DNA of 64,000 bases from Nocardia kruczakiae NBRC 101016 (GCF_001612965.1 NZ_BDBL01000003.1:1-64000), one strand, 5' to 3'. Shown: positions 7,837 to 17,055, numbered from the stretch's first letter. Notes: generated from the sequence alone by a model not told the origin. Program-made: numbers and translations.

Positions 7837-10507
7837 CGGCTGCCTCCCCTTCGTCGAGCACGGTGACGGTTCCGCCGCTGCCGTCGACCCGCAACGGCAT
7901 ACCGGTCCGGACGGATCTGGTGACACCCGGAATCTGCACCACCGTCGGCACACCGAGTTCGCGCGCGACGATGGCGACATGGGTGAGCGGGCTGCCCCGC
8001 TCGACGACGAGAGCGGTCGCCGAGGGCAGCACCGCCACCCAGCCCGGATCGGTTCGATAGGTGACGAGCACACCGCCCGCCACGTCGCGCGGCTCGTCGA
8101 CCACCACCGCCGGGCCCGTGCCGATCCCACCACCCGACGGTGTCCCGGTGAAGATCGAACCCGCTGTCGCGGCGGGGGTGTCGGTGATCGGCACCCACCC
8201 GGCGGCCGCCAGTTCGGCCGGGCCGAAACCGCCACCGTGGGTGACGAAGCGGGCCGGTGCGACCAGGCGCGCGTCGGCGGCGCGCTGCTGTTTGCGGGCG
8301 GCGACCACCGCCCGCAGACCGGCAGTCTCGCCGCCCTCGTAGCAGCTGCGCAATTGCGGCAGCGTCAGATAGAACACATCGGAGAATTCGTCGATGATAT
8401 TGCGCCGCACCAGGTCTCGTCCCATGATTCGGATGGTTCGTTTGACCATGCCGAATGCGCGGGTACGGCAGAAGCGCAGACTTTCCCGATGCGCCGCACA
8501 ACGAGACACCTTGCGCCGCAACCGTTCATAGACGGCCCGGCGCCAACCGCGCAGATGGGTATCCAGATACCGTTGCGCGTCGTCGGCGGCGCGGTCCTGT
8601 CGTTCCGGCAGCGCGGCCAGCACCATGACGAACAGGCCCGACGGGTCCTCCCGCAGATCCGGGGTCTCGAGCTTCAGTTCGTCGAGGCTGCGGTAGCCGT
8701 AGCGGTCGATGTACTCGTCGACGCCCGCCCGGAATTCGTCGTGACCCGCGCTGACCAGCGCGTCGTAAACGCCCTCCGGGGCAGTGCTTTCCAGCAGTTT
8801 ACGCAGATCGTCGTTCTCCCGCACGATCGCGGCGAGCGCCGACATGGCGCGGGCCGGCTCGGCGGATTCGACGTCGGCCCCGGGCCCGGCGACGGCGTAG
8901 AGGAACCACTCCGGCGCCTTCGGCAGAAATATCCGGGTGAGGACGTACAGCAGGCCGGTGAGGGTCAGCAGCATCGCGTCCAGCACCATCATCGGACCCC
9001 AGCGGTGCACCAGTTCCCGGTCGAGTTCGCGATAGCGGGCGTAGGCCTGCGCCCCGGTGTCGGCGCTGTCGTCGTGGGATTCGAAATCGTCGTAGACGCG
9101 GTAGAACTCGTCGAGGAACCGCCGCATCATCGCGTCGATCCCGGCGATGCGGCGCAGATAGATCGCGGCGGTGCGGGTCCGGGACACCACGCGACGCAGC
9201 GGATTGCCGAAGGTGAACGGGCGCAAGGTCTTCGCGATATCGTCCGGCAATGGTTCGGCCACGCCGAGCGCGGCCTCGAGTACCCGGCGGTTGAGCGGAT
9301 AGCCCGGCGCGATGCCGACCATCCGATACCAGTGCAGCAGGTTGTAGTAGACGCGGCCGTGAAAGTAACCGAGCAACACCGGAGTCCAGCTGTCGGTCTG
9401 CGCGACCTGCGGCTGTGGCACCCCCAGGGATTCGGCGTATCCGCGGTACACCCGGCCGTAGATATCGGCAGCGGTGGTGAAGGTGAGCGGTGAGGTGATG
9501 CCGCTGAAACTCTCGATGATGTTGGAGTTGTCCCAGATTCGCAGATCACCGTCGGGTACCGCTTCACCGGCGCCACGCAAGGGGTCCCCCACCGCCGTGG
9601 TCACCGGCCGCGCCTGCAGCACCCAGAGCCGGCCCTCCGCGTCGAAGGCCCACTCGACGTCCTGCGGGGCGTTCGTCCCGGTCTCGATCCGGCGGCCGAG
9701 CTCGATCAGCCGGGTCATCTGCTCCGGAGTGAGCGCCGGGCGGGCGCGCAGCGCGGGATCGACGTCCACCGCGATACAGCCCTGGTCGCCGTCGGGACGG
9801 TAGCGAGTCGCCTTCTCGCCCAGCACCGTATCGATCGCCGTGCCCGAAAACTTGTCCACGACATAGGTATCGGCGTCCACGGCTCCGGAGACCAGCCCTT
9901 CGCCGAGACCGTAGACCGCGCTGACCAGCATCCGGTCCGTGGCGCCGGTGCTCGGGTCGCAGGTGAACAGCACACCGCTGGTGTCCGCGGCGATCAGGCG
10001 TTGCACCACGACCGCCGGCATCTCCGGAAGCGCCAGTCCGTGCGCGAAACAGTAGTTGATCACCCGCGGCGACAACGCCGACGCCCAGCAGGCCGTCACC
10101 ACCGACGCGATCGCCTCGGCCCCCGAGACGTTCAGGAACGAATCGAACTGCCCGGCAAACGAATACGCGGTGCCGTCCTCCACCGCCGCCGAGGAGCGGA
10201 CCGCCACCGGCGCACGGCCCAGCCGCTGCCACACCTCGTCCATCGCCGCGACGAGGGCATCCGGGGGCGTGGCGGTCATGATGCTCGCCCGTAACCGCGC
10301 ACCGCGGGCCAGCGCCTCGTCGAGGTCGGTCGTGCGAACGAATTCCGCTGCCGCCGCGACGATCTCGGCGGGCATGCGCTCGAACATCTCCGGCTCGACG
10401 ACCAGCCAATCCGGCACCGGCAACGACGCATCGCGCAACCGACGCAGCCCGGCCGCTTTTCCGCCGGCATCCGCCGCTTCGGCCGGGCCCGCTTCGGATT
10501 CGTGCAC
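7826..10507 (-). CDS. PEP-synthase / rifampin-phosphotransferase-like dikinase
   Basis: This 893-residue protein has a PPDK N-terminal ATP-grasp domain (about 1-330; VRSSAAVEDGT, then DVEWAFD and LQARPVTT at its end). A long helical middle of about 450 residues follows. The C-terminal swivelling phosphohistidine domain has GSPLTHVAIVARELGVP, with H843 in the active position. The PEP-binding barrel of true PEP synthase is absent. That order matches rifampin phosphotransferases, which transfer the beta-phosphate of ATP to a small molecule; the middle domain would then bind the substrate. It is the promoter-proximal gene of the seven-gene operon. I chose GTG 10507 because AGGAG lies five bases before it; an in-frame ATG at 10522 lacks such a site. 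Drug inactivation is possible, but the coupling to acyl genes favours a biosynthetic substrate. Confidence 0.82.
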   Translation of the reverse strand: MHESEAGPAEAADAGGKAAGLRRLRDASLPVPDWLVVEPEMFERMPAEIVAAAAEFVRTTDLDEALARGARLRASIMTATPPDALVAAMDEVWQRLGRAPVAVRSSAAVEDGTAYSFAGQFDSFLNVSGAEAIASVVTACWASALSPRVINYCFAHGLALPEMPAVVVQRLIAADTSGVLFTCDPSTGATDRMLVSAVYGLGEGLVSGAVDADTYVVDKFSGTAIDTVLGEKATRYRPDGDQGCIAVDVDPALRARPALTPEQMTRLIELGRRIETGTNAPQDVEWAFDAEGRLWVLQARPVTTAVGDPLRGAGEAVPDGDLRIWDNSNIIESFSGITSPLTFTTAADIYGRVYRGYAESLGVPQPQVAQTDSWTPVLLGYFHGRVYYNLLHWYRMVGIAPGYPLNRRVLEAALGVAEPLPDDIAKTLRPFTFGNPLRRVVSRTRTAAIYLRRIAGIDAMMRRFLDEFYRVYDDFESHDDSADTGAQAYARYRELDRELVHRWGPMMVLDAMLLTLTGLLYVLTRIFLPKAPEWFLYAVAGPGADVESAEPARAMSALAAIVRENDDLRKLLESTAPEGVYDALVSAGHDEFRAGVDEYIDRYGYRSLDELKLETPDLREDPSGLFVMVLAALPERQDRAADDAQRYLDTHLRGWRRAVYERLRRKVSRCAAHRESLRFCRTRAFGMVKRTIRIMGRDLVRRNIIDEFSDVFYLTLPQLRSCYEGGETAGLRAVVAARKQQRAADARLVAPARFVTHGGGFGPAELAAAGWVPITDTPAATAGSIFTGTPSGGGIGTGPAVVVDEPRDVAGGVLVTYRTDPGWVAVLPSATALVVERGSPLTHVAIVARELGVPTVVQIPGVTRSVRTGMPLRVDGSGGTVTVLDEGEAADAQ

Positions 10508-10561
10508 CAGGTCTCCTGTCATCGCGGACCGTGCGCCTGCCCAGCGGTCGCTCGCAGAGTT

Positions 10562-10596
10562 CGTAACGGTATATATGAAATGTTTACGTTTCGGAA
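10562..10596 (-). promoter_or_regulatory. Candidate promoter and operator of the seven-gene acyl operon
   Basis: On the minus strand a -35 TTCCGA (10591-10596) and a -10 TATACC (10568-10573) are separated by exactly 17 bases, about 45 bases before the first gene. This is the most AT-rich spot of the surrounding region. An inverted repeat CGTAA (10562-10566) / TTACG (10584-10588) brackets the -10 box, as an operator would. A second small palindrome, CGGATATCCG, lies just outside at 10607-10616. No regulator gene is adjacent, so the binding protein is unknown. Confidence 0.5.
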
Positions 10597-10777
10597 TACC
10601 GGTGATCGGATATCCGAGCGGCCGCGGTGCGCAGGCGGTCACCGGGGCGTTGTCTCGATATACCGGCCGCACTCGCCCGTGTTAACCGAAATCCGAACAA
10701 GATCGGCTGGCCGCCCGCCGGGAGCGCGGCTACGCTACGTTGAGGCTCGTGACGATCGGTGAAGGGTGTAATTCGGC

Positions 10778-11482
10778 GTGAGTTGGTCATTCACACCGGA
10801 CGAGTTCGCGCACATCTGGCGCGAAACCGACCTCGATCGCCATCCTTTCCCCCTGCGCATCCTCGAAACCCCGCGCACCGAGGACGAGGCGGCGACCCTG
10901 CGCACAACCCTCGAGGCACGGCTGCCGCTCGGCGCGGACCCGGACCTTTCCGCCTGTCTGCGCATCCTGGCCGCGCCGCACACCCGCGTGGTCGCGATCG
11001 GCGGCGCACACAGCCCCGGGACCGAGATCCGGGCGGTGGCCGCGGCGATCTACGACCATGCCGTGCTCGCGATCCAGGAACCGGGACGCACACCCGGATT
11101 CGGCGGATCCATCCGATTGTCGATCGGGCATACCGCCAAACTGGGCGCCCGCATCGCCGCGCTGCTGCCCGACTGCCCGGCCGGAGGGGAGCCCGCCCGC
11201 TCGGCACCGGCCGAGGCGGTAGGCGACGACGACTGCCCACGGCCGGCCTCACCGCCGGCGCCGCGCATCCGCCGCCTGCTGCTGAAACCGCATAGCGCCG
11301 AAGGGCATATCCGCATCGAGGCCGGCCTGGACCGGCCGACACCGCCCGCGCCGCTGTACTACACATGGATCGACGTCGCCGAGGACGGGCGCTATCTCAT
11401 CAAGGCGGGCGACGAAGTCCATATCGTGCCCGCGAACCGGCAGCAGATCGGCACTCACCTGCAAAAACGCATTCCGCGATGA
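10778..11482 (+). CDS. EspG-family ESX secretion-associated protein
   Basis: This 234-residue protein resembles EspG, the cytosolic chaperone that binds PE-PPE pairs and delivers them to type VII secretion. The family-like features are the opening SWSFTPDEFAHIW, the central GG and GSI blocks, and the closing YYTWIDVAEDGRYLI segment before a short basic tail. It starts at GTG 10778 and diverges from the acyl operon. The two genes that follow encode an ESX-type helical hairpin protein and a PPE-like protein, its natural clients. No EccA-EccE secretion genes are in the window, so this is a satellite ESX locus. Confidence 0.78.
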   Translation: MSWSFTPDEFAHIWRETDLDRHPFPLRILETPRTEDEAATLRTTLEARLPLGADPDLSACLRILAAPHTRVVAIGGAHSPGTEIRAVAAAIYDHAVLAIQEPGRTPGFGGSIRLSIGHTAKLGARIAALLPDCPAGGEPARSAPAEAVGDDDCPRPASPPAPRIRRLLLKPHSAEGHIRIEAGLDRPTPPAPLYYTWIDVAEDGRYLIKAGDEVHIVPANRQQIGTHLQKRIPR

Positions 11483-11585
11483 CCGTGACGGGCGCGGATT
11501 CGGGCAACTCGGGCTGACCGGACATCGCCGGAACCAGTAAGCTGGGTCGACCTGCAGCCTCACCGGGAAGCCGCCTCCGGGCGTT

Positions 11586-11619
11586 CCCCGTCGGGCTGTG
11601 TGATTGCAGCCCGATGGGG
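11586..11619 (+). terminator. Hairpin between the EspG gene and the next pair
   Basis: A 13-base-pair stem (CCCCGTCGGGCTG against CAGCCCGATGGGG, one G-T pair) with an eight-base loop lies about 100 bases after the EspG stop. There is no strong U-run. It probably ends or attenuates the EspG transcript. Confidence 0.4.
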
Positions 11620-11701
11620 AGCCCTTGCGTGGTGATGCTCCGCTGCCGCCTCCAGGCTTTCCCCATTAGGCTGGTCGGACCGACCGATCTCAGGGGTGCG
11701 C

Positions 11702-12076
11702 ATGACGATCGAGACCAGCCAGGCAGATATCACCCGTTTCTTGCAGGCCGCGCGCGGGGGAACCGTCACCTTCGATCCGGCGGCCGCACGTGGGTGCGCG
11801 GAGATCTATCAGCAGCAGGCCGACCGGCTTCGGGAACTACAGCAGCGCCTCGATTCGGTGGCGCAGCTCAGCGGATTCGGGGGCTTCTTCTCCGCGCAGC
11901 AGTTGCAGGCCGGGTTCGGCCGCAAGGCGCGCGATGCGGCCGAACTGCTCGACCAGTACATCGCCGCCGCCTACCGCATGAAAGAGGCCTTTCTGACCAG
12001 CGCCGGGCTCTACGAGGAGGCCGATTCCGCACATGCGGCCGCGCTGCGGGCGATCTCGTCCGGACTGTCGCGATGA
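11702..12076 (+). CDS. ESX-type helical hairpin protein (PE/WXG100-like partner)
   Basis: This 124-residue, almost wholly helical protein has no signal peptide and a central FGGFFSAQQLQAGF turn, the shape of small type VII substrates. A true WxG is missing; the turn carries GFGG instead. Its TGA overlaps the ATG of the PPE-like gene (ATGA), as is usual for pairs that fold together. Of the two possible starts I chose ATG 11702, because AGGGG lies five bases upstream; GTG 11696 is in frame. The likely role is a secreted heterodimer partner of the following protein, with EspG as its chaperone. Confidence 0.62.
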   Translation: MTIETSQADITRFLQAARGGTVTFDPAAARGCAEIYQQQADRLRELQQRLDSVAQLSGFGGFFSAQQLQAGFGRKARDAAELLDQYIAAAYRMKEAFLTSAGLYEEADSAHAAALRAISSGLSR

Positions 12077-13368
12077 GCGCCGAATTTCGTTACGGGCCGG
12101 CGGCATCGCACACCGACCCCCAATACGTCAGCGCCATGGAACATTTCGAGTCCATGACGCACGAACAGATCCATACCGGAACCGAGAAGATCGAGGCCGG
12201 TGAGATTCTGCAGGCCTCGCTGATCTGGCTGGAGGCGGCCGCCACGCTGACCGGTTCCATGCCGGCCACCCGCTCACAGGTCGAACGAATCATGGATCAC
12301 GCCGGCTGGCAGGGCCCGGCCGCCGATGCCGCCGCCGCGAGCGCGCACAGTTTCGCCGCCTCCGTCGACGAATTGGCCGCCGTCTTCGGTGAAGTCGGCG
12401 CGCGGCTCGGTGCGGTCGCCGGCGCCGCGGAAGCGGTCAAACTGGCTGTACCCCCGCCGGGCGATTCCGGCCCGGTGGGCGCCATCGCCCGAGTGTTGGA
12501 GGCCGCGCACGTGATCGATGCGCGCATCGCCCAGGAGGTCATGCGTCAGGAGGCGATTCTGGCGATGAACATGATCTACAAACCGGCCTACTCCGCGGCG
12601 GGCACCGCGGTCCCGGCGCTGCCCGAACCCCCGGCACAAGCCGACCCGGCCGGACCACGCCCCAGCGCTCCCGCGCGCCCGAACGGCGACCGTCCGCAGG
12701 CGCTCCAAAACCCCACGGCGCCACCGCCGTCCGAGCCGGAGCCCTCGACACCGGATCAAGCTCCGAACTCGCCCACTGTGCCCGGCACCCCCGCATCGCC
12801 GCAGCCCGCACCCGCACCCGCACCCGCACCCGCACCCGCACCCGCACCCGCACCCGCACCCGCACCCGCACCCGAGAGCACGGCACCGGCGCCTCCCCAC
12901 ACGCAACCCGCACCCACACCCGGCGAACCGGCACCGAGTTCGTCGGCCCCGGCACCCGCCCCACCGACGCACGATCCTGGCCCCGCGCCGACCCAGGCGC
13001 CGCCGACCTCTTCCGCCCCCACCTCCCCGGACCCGACGCAGCCACCCGCACCGTCCAGCCCGGGCAGTGCGGTGCCGCCACCGGGCGCCCCGACGACCGA
13101 ACCGCATGCCGAGCCGCCCGTCACCCCCGCCCCCACCGCACCGGCCGCGCCCCCCTCCGACACCCCCACCCCGCACTCACCCGACCCGTCGGCATCCGCT
13201 CCACCGCCCCAATCCCCCACGCCCGCACCACCTCCCGCCCCGCTGCCACCCGATCCGTCGGCGCCTCCGCTCACCGACCAGGAAGGCCAGCCGGGTATCA
13301 CCGGTCCCATCCCCAACACCGATACGCCGACGACTCCCGACCAGCCCGGGGTGTCCCCGCCGGGCTGA
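12073..13368 (+). CDS. PPE-like ESX substrate with a long Pro/Ala-rich tail
   Basis: This 431-residue protein has two parts. Residues 1 to about 180 are helical and contain HAGWQGPAADAAAASAHSF, a WxG turn followed by an Ala-rich helix as in PPE and WXG100 proteins. Residues from about 195 to the end are nearly all Pro, Ala, Ser and Thr, including eleven Pro-Ala pairs in a row, and would be extended and wall-spanning. There is no Sec signal, which fits type VII export. The canonical N-terminal PPE triplet is absent, so it is PPE-like rather than a classical PPE. Confidence 0.65.
   Translation: MSAEFRYGPAASHTDPQYVSAMEHFESMTHEQIHTGTEKIEAGEILQASLIWLEAAATLTGSMPATRSQVERIMDHAGWQGPAADAAAASAHSFAASVDELAAVFGEVGARLGAVAGAAEAVKLAVPPPGDSGPVGAIARVLEAAHVIDARIAQEVMRQEAILAMNMIYKPAYSAAGTAVPALPEPPAQADPAGPRPSAPARPNGDRPQALQNPTAPPPSEPEPSTPDQAPNSPTVPGTPASPQPAPAPAPAPAPAPAPAPAPAPAPESTAPAPPHTQPAPTPGEPAPSSSAPAPAPPTHDPGPAPTQAPPTSSAPTSPDPTQPPAPSSPGSAVPPPGAPTTEPHAEPPVTPAPTAPAAPPSDTPTPHSPDPSASAPPPQSPTPAPPPAPLPPDPSAPPLTDQEGQPGITGPIPNTDTPTTPDQPGVSPPG
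12805..12870 (+). repeat. Eleven perfect tandem copies of the hexamer CCCGCA
   Basis: The 66 bases are a perfect array of CCCGCA inside the PPE-like gene, encoding Pro-Ala eleven times. Because the unit is six bases, gain or loss of copies keeps the frame and changes only tail length. Synonymous codons are not used, so the array looks recently expanded. Confidence 0.95.
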
Positions 13369-13616
13369 GCTGAGGTCGGAGCGCGAGAGATTTTCGCAGT
13401 CCGACCATGGCCACATCGAACGCACCGACGGCCCGGTCCGGGTAGGACTGCTATCACCGCGGCACAGCGGTGGCGGTCCCCGGAGAAAACCTTTCCGCGC
13501 ACGACGGCCTCGACCACAACGACGGCGACGGCGAACCTCGTCGAAGCGGACCCCGCTGCTAGCCCGCCACGCCCGATGACCGCGTGGCATTCGCACTGTC
13601 GGCGGTGCCGAGATCC

Positions 13617-14756
13617 CTACACCTTCACCAGATCGTCGGCGTGAATGACGGGGCGCTGCATACCTTCCGGCAGTTCGGAGGTGGAATGGCCGGCCATGGC
13701 CTGCAGTTCGGTGCTGTCGTATTCCACGACGCCCCGAGCCACCGTGCGGCCGTCGGGGGCGAGCAGGTCGACCACATCGCCGCCGTAGAAGCGGCCCCTG
13801 ACGCCGGTGATACCGGCGGCGAGGAGTGAGCGGCGCGAATGCGCGACGGCTCGGACGGCACCGGCGTCGAGGTGGATGGCGCCGCGGCTGTCGGCGGCGT
13901 GGCGGACCCAGAACTTGCGGGCCGACAACCGGACCGGACGCGCGGCGAAGGCCGTGCCGACGGAGGCGTCGCGCAGTGCCGGCGCCGCATCGGAGGCGGC
14001 GGCCAGCAGGACGGGCACGCCGGCGTCGGCGGCGAGGCGGGCGGCCGAGAGCTTCGACGCCATACCGCCGGTGCCGAGAGCGCCGCCGCTGCCGGCGATC
14101 ACGCCGTCGAGGTCGGCACTGCTGCGCACCTCGGGAATGAATGTGGCGGCGCCCTTGCGGGGGTCGCCGTCGTAGAGACCGTCCACGTCCGACAGCAGGA
14201 CCAGCGCGTCCGCACCGACCAAGTGCGCCACCAGCGCGGCCAGCCGGTCGTTGTCGCCGAAGCGAATCTCCTCGGTGGCGATGGTGTCGTTCTCGTTGAC
14301 CACCGCGACCGCGTGCAGGGCGCGCAATCGGTCGAGGGTGCGCTGCGCGTTGCGGTGGTGTTCGCGCCGGGCGAAGTCACCCGCGGTCAGCAGCACCTGC
14401 CCCACGACTCGGTCGAATCGGGCGAACGAGGTTCCCCAGGCGTGGGCCAGAGCCAATTGGCCGACGCTCGCCGCCGCCTGTTTTGTCGCGAGATCCCTTG
14501 GGCGGGCGGCCAATCCGAGCGGGGCGATGCCGGCGCCGATCGCACCGGACGACACCACCACCACATCCGAGCCCGCGCGCATCCGCGCCTCGATCGCCTC
14601 GGCGAGCTTGTCCAGGCGCGCGGTGTCGAGTCCGCCCTCGAGGCTGGTCAGCGCCGACGAGCCGATCTTCACCACCACACTGCGCGCGGTCCGGATCGAC
14701 TGCCGAGTAGTTACCGCTCCCTTGTCAGAATCCACATGTGTCACAACAACACTCAC
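13617..14756 (-). CDS. proB: Glutamate 5-kinase
   Basis: This enzyme phosphorylates glutamate in the first step of proline synthesis. The amino-acid-kinase domain (about 25-285) shows [27 protein letters not shown] and [14 protein letters not shown]-terminal PUA domain follows (about 300-379, starting near [13 protein letters not shown]). The length of 379 is normal. The GTG at 14756 has no clear ribosome site; a second GTG a few codons later is possible. It lies 85 bases after obgE on the same strand, the same neighbour order as in mycobacteria. Confidence 0.95.
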   Translation of the reverse strand: MSVVVTHVDSDKGAVTTRQSIRTARSVVVKIGSSALTSLEGGLDTARLDKLAEAIEARMRAGSDVVVVSSGAIGAGIAPLGLAARPRDLATKQAAASVGQLALAHAWGTSFARFDRVVGQVLLTAGDFARREHHRNAQRTLDRLRALHAVAVVNENDTIATEEIRFGDNDRLAALVAHLVGADALVLLSDVDGLYDGDPRKGAATFIPEVRSSADLDGVIAGSGGALGTGGMASKLSAARLAADAGVPVLLAAASDAAPALRDASVGTAFAARPVRLSARKFWVRHAADSRGAIHLDAGAVRAVAHSRRSLLAAGITGVRGRFYGGDVVDLLAPDGRTVARGVVEYDSTELQAMAGHSTSELPEGMQRPVIHADDLVKV

Positions 14757-14841
14757 TCACTTGACACGCCACCACCGTGGCGCACGACGACAACCGGACC
14801 GATACGCCCGCGCACACCGGAGATACCGGCGTGGCGGGCGA

Positions 14842-16302
14842 TCACGGTTGGTCCTCGTCCTCCGAGACCAGGCCGCGGCGTACCCGGGAGGCGTGTTTGC
14901 GCTCGGCGGCGGAGATGCGGTCGGTCTGGTCCAAGCGGGGGTCGGTCCCGCGCCCGGTCATCACCATATCGACACCGGCCGAAATCTGCGGCTCCCATTC
15001 GAAGCTCACATCGCCGATGGTGACCTCGGCGCCGGGCACCGCACCCTGGCGGACCAGTTCGTCCTCGACGCCGAGGCGCGCGAGCCGGTCGGCCAGGTAG
15101 CCGACGGCCTCGTCGTTGTCGAACTGCGTTTGGCGCACCCACCTTTCGGGGCGCTCGCCGCGGACGATGAATCCGCCCTCGACCTCCGGATCGGGTGCGA
15201 CGGTGAAGCCGGTCTCCCCGGCCACGACGGGCCGGATCACCGGACGCTTCGGCGCCGCCTTCGGATGCGCCTCGCGATATTCGCGGACCATATCGGCCAG
15301 CGCGAAGGTCAACGGGCGCAGACCTTCCCGGCTCACCGCGGAAATCGTGAACACCGGCCAGCCGCGTTCGGTGAACTCGGGCGTCACCATCTCGGCCAAT
15401 TCGGCGGCGTCGGGGATATCGGCCTTGTTGAGGATGACCACGCGGGGCCGGTCGGCCAGATCGCCCAATCCGGCGTCGGCCTGCAGGGCCGGGCGGTAGG
15501 CGGCCAGTTCGGCCTCGAGCGCGTCGACATCGGAGATCGGGTCGCGGCCGGGTTCCAGTGTCGCGCAATCGACTACGTGGGCCAGCACCGCGCACCGCTC
15601 GAGATGCCGCAGGAAGTCCAGGCCCAGGCCGCGTCCGTCGCTGGCCCCGGGGATCAGGCCCGGCACGTCGGCGACGGTGAAGGTGGTGTCACCGCTGGAG
15701 ACCACGCCGAGATTCGGCACCAGCGTGGTGAACGGGTAGTCGGCGATCTTGGGCTTGGCCGCCGAGAGCACCGAGACGAGTGAGGACTTTCCGGCCGACG
15801 GGAAACCGACCAGGCCGACATCGGCCACGGATTTGAGTTCGAGAACGAGGTCGCGCTCCTCCCCCTCCTCGCCCAGCAGGGCGAAGCCGGGGGCCTTGCG
15901 GGCGCGCGACACCAGTGCCGCGTTGCCGAGGCCGCCGCGGCCACCGCGGGCCGCCACGAACCGGGTGCCCGCGCCGACCAGATCGGCGACGACCTCACCG
16001 TCGTCGTCGATGACGACCGTGCCGTCGGGCACCTTCAGCAGCAGTTCCCCGCCCTGTTTGCCGTCGCGGTTGCCGCCCTCGCCGGGTTTGCCGTTGCCGG
16101 CCTTGGCGTGCGGGTGGAAGTGGAAGTCCAGCAGTGTGTGCACATTCGGGTCGACTTCGAGGATCACATCCCCGCCGTTGCCACCGTTGCCACCGTCGGG
16201 TCCGCCGAGCGGCTTGTACTTCTCCCGATGCACCGAGGCACAGCCGTGACCGCCCTTACCGGCGCGGACGTGCAGTACCACACGATCGATGAATTTGGAC
16301 AT
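14842..16302 (-). CDS. obgE: Obg-family GTPase
   Basis: This 486-residue essential GTPase acts in 50S ribosome assembly and stress signalling. It has the Gly-rich Obg fold (1-158), then a G domain with GFPSAGKSS (P-loop), [10 protein letters not shown] (switch II) and NKAD, and the C-terminal OCT domain (from about 345). It follows rplU and rpmA, the usual arrangement. A strong hairpin between rpmA and this gene probably reduces read-through from the ribosomal protein genes. Confidence 0.96.
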   Translation of the reverse strand: MSKFIDRVVLHVRAGKGGHGCASVHREKYKPLGGPDGGNGGNGGDVILEVDPNVHTLLDFHFHPHAKAGNGKPGEGGNRDGKQGGELLLKVPDGTVVIDDDGEVVADLVGAGTRFVAARGGRGGLGNAALVSRARKAPGFALLGEEGEERDLVLELKSVADVGLVGFPSAGKSSLVSVLSAAKPKIADYPFTTLVPNLGVVSSGDTTFTVADVPGLIPGASDGRGLGLDFLRHLERCAVLAHVVDCATLEPGRDPISDVDALEAELAAYRPALQADAGLGDLADRPRVVILNKADIPDAAELAEMVTPEFTERGWPVFTISAVSREGLRPLTFALADMVREYREAHPKAAPKRPVIRPVVAGETGFTVAPDPEVEGGFIVRGERPERWVRQTQFDNDEAVGYLADRLARLGVEDELVRQGAVPGAEVTIGDVSFEWEPQISAGVDMVMTGRGTDPRLDQTDRISAAERKHASRVRRGLVSEDEDQP

Positions 16303-16360
16303 GCCAGCTGGACCTCTGTGTTTCGGTGGACGGTGGTGGTGAGCCTCCCGGAACGGCGAA

Positions 16361-16393
16361 CGGGCCAGGGTTTATCTGCTAAACCCTGGCCCG
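16361..16393 (-). terminator. Strong hairpin between rpmA and obgE
   Basis: A perfect 14-base-pair stem, CGGGCCAGGGTTTA against TAAACCCTGGCCCG, has a five-base loop. It lies 35 bases after rpmA and about 60 bases before obgE. It would end or attenuate rplU-rpmA transcription, so that obgE is made at a lower level or from its own promoter. Confidence 0.75.
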
Positions 16394-16428
16394 CTTCGAA
16401 GAGTGTGTGGAGAAGGCTCCGGCGCGGC

Positions 16429-16695
16429 TCAGGCCTGCGCCGGCTCCGGTACCACGATGTTGACGGTCTTGCGGCCACGCTTGGTGCCGAACTGGACCGC
16501 GCCCGCCTCGAGGGCGAACAGTGTGTCGTCACCGCCACGACCGACGTTGACGCCGGGGTGGAAGTGGGTTCCGCGCTGGCGAACCAGGATCTCACCGGCC
16601 TTGACGGCCTGGCCGCCGAAGCGCTTCACGCCGAGCCGCTGAGCATTGGAATCGCGACCGTTGCGAGAGCTGGACGCACCCTTCTTATGTGCCAT
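16429..16695 (-). CDS. rpmA: Ribosomal protein bL27
   Basis: This 88-residue 50S protein starts [16 protein letters not shown], the flexible N-terminus that reaches the peptidyl transferase centre, and has the family core [21 protein letters not shown] split across the middle. No cleavable N-terminal extension of the Firmicutes type is present. It is cotranscribed with rplU, 48 bases upstream. Confidence 0.97.
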   Translation of the reverse strand: MAHKKGASSSRNGRDSNAQRLGVKRFGGQAVKAGEILVRQRGTHFHPGVNVGRGGDDTLFALEAGAVQFGTKRGRKTVNIVVPEPAQA

Positions 16696-16743
16696 GGCTG
16701 AAAACTCCTCGATTCGAAACCGGGTGGTTTCGCTAGGTCGAAA

Positions 16744-17055
16744 TTACTTGATGCCGGTGACCTTCAGGACCGTCAGCTTCTGACGGTGGCCCTGACGCTT
16801 GTGGTAGCCGGTCTTGTTCTTGAACTTGTGGATCCGGATCTTCGGGCCCTTGGTCTGCTCGACCACTTCGGCGGACACCGAAACCTTGGCCAGCTTGTCG
16901 GCATCGGTAGTCAGCTCGGCGCCGTCAACCACCAGCACCGGCGACAGCGATACGGCCGTGCCCGGTTCACCCTCGATCTTCTCGACCTTCACCAGGTCAC
17001 CGACCGCGACCTTGTACTGCTTTCCGCCGGTCTTGACGATCGCGTACGTTGCCAT
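16744..17055 (-). CDS. rplU: Ribosomal protein bL21
   Basis: This is the 103-residue 50S protein L21. The family features are [17 protein letters not shown] at the start and the RNA-binding [14 protein letters not shown] near the end. I use ATG 17055, preceded by AGAGGG; a longer frame upstream adds residues foreign to the family. It leads the rplU-rpmA pair, behind an untranslated leader of roughly 200 bases. Confidence 0.97.
   Translation of the reverse strand: MATYAIVKTGGKQYKVAVGDLVKVEKIEGEPGTAVSLSPVLVVDGAELTTDADKLAKVSVSAEVVEQTKGPKIRIHKFKNKTGYHKRQGHRQKLTVLKVTGIK

Noticed and set aside
12805..12870. A CRISPR array
   Set aside because: The repeat is a six-base coding microsatellite with no spacers, and no cas genes are present.
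13369..13616. A small gene between the PPE-like gene and proB
   Set aside because: No frame has a ribosome site or sensible composition; only a small CACCGC / GCGGTG hairpin is visible at 13455-13472.
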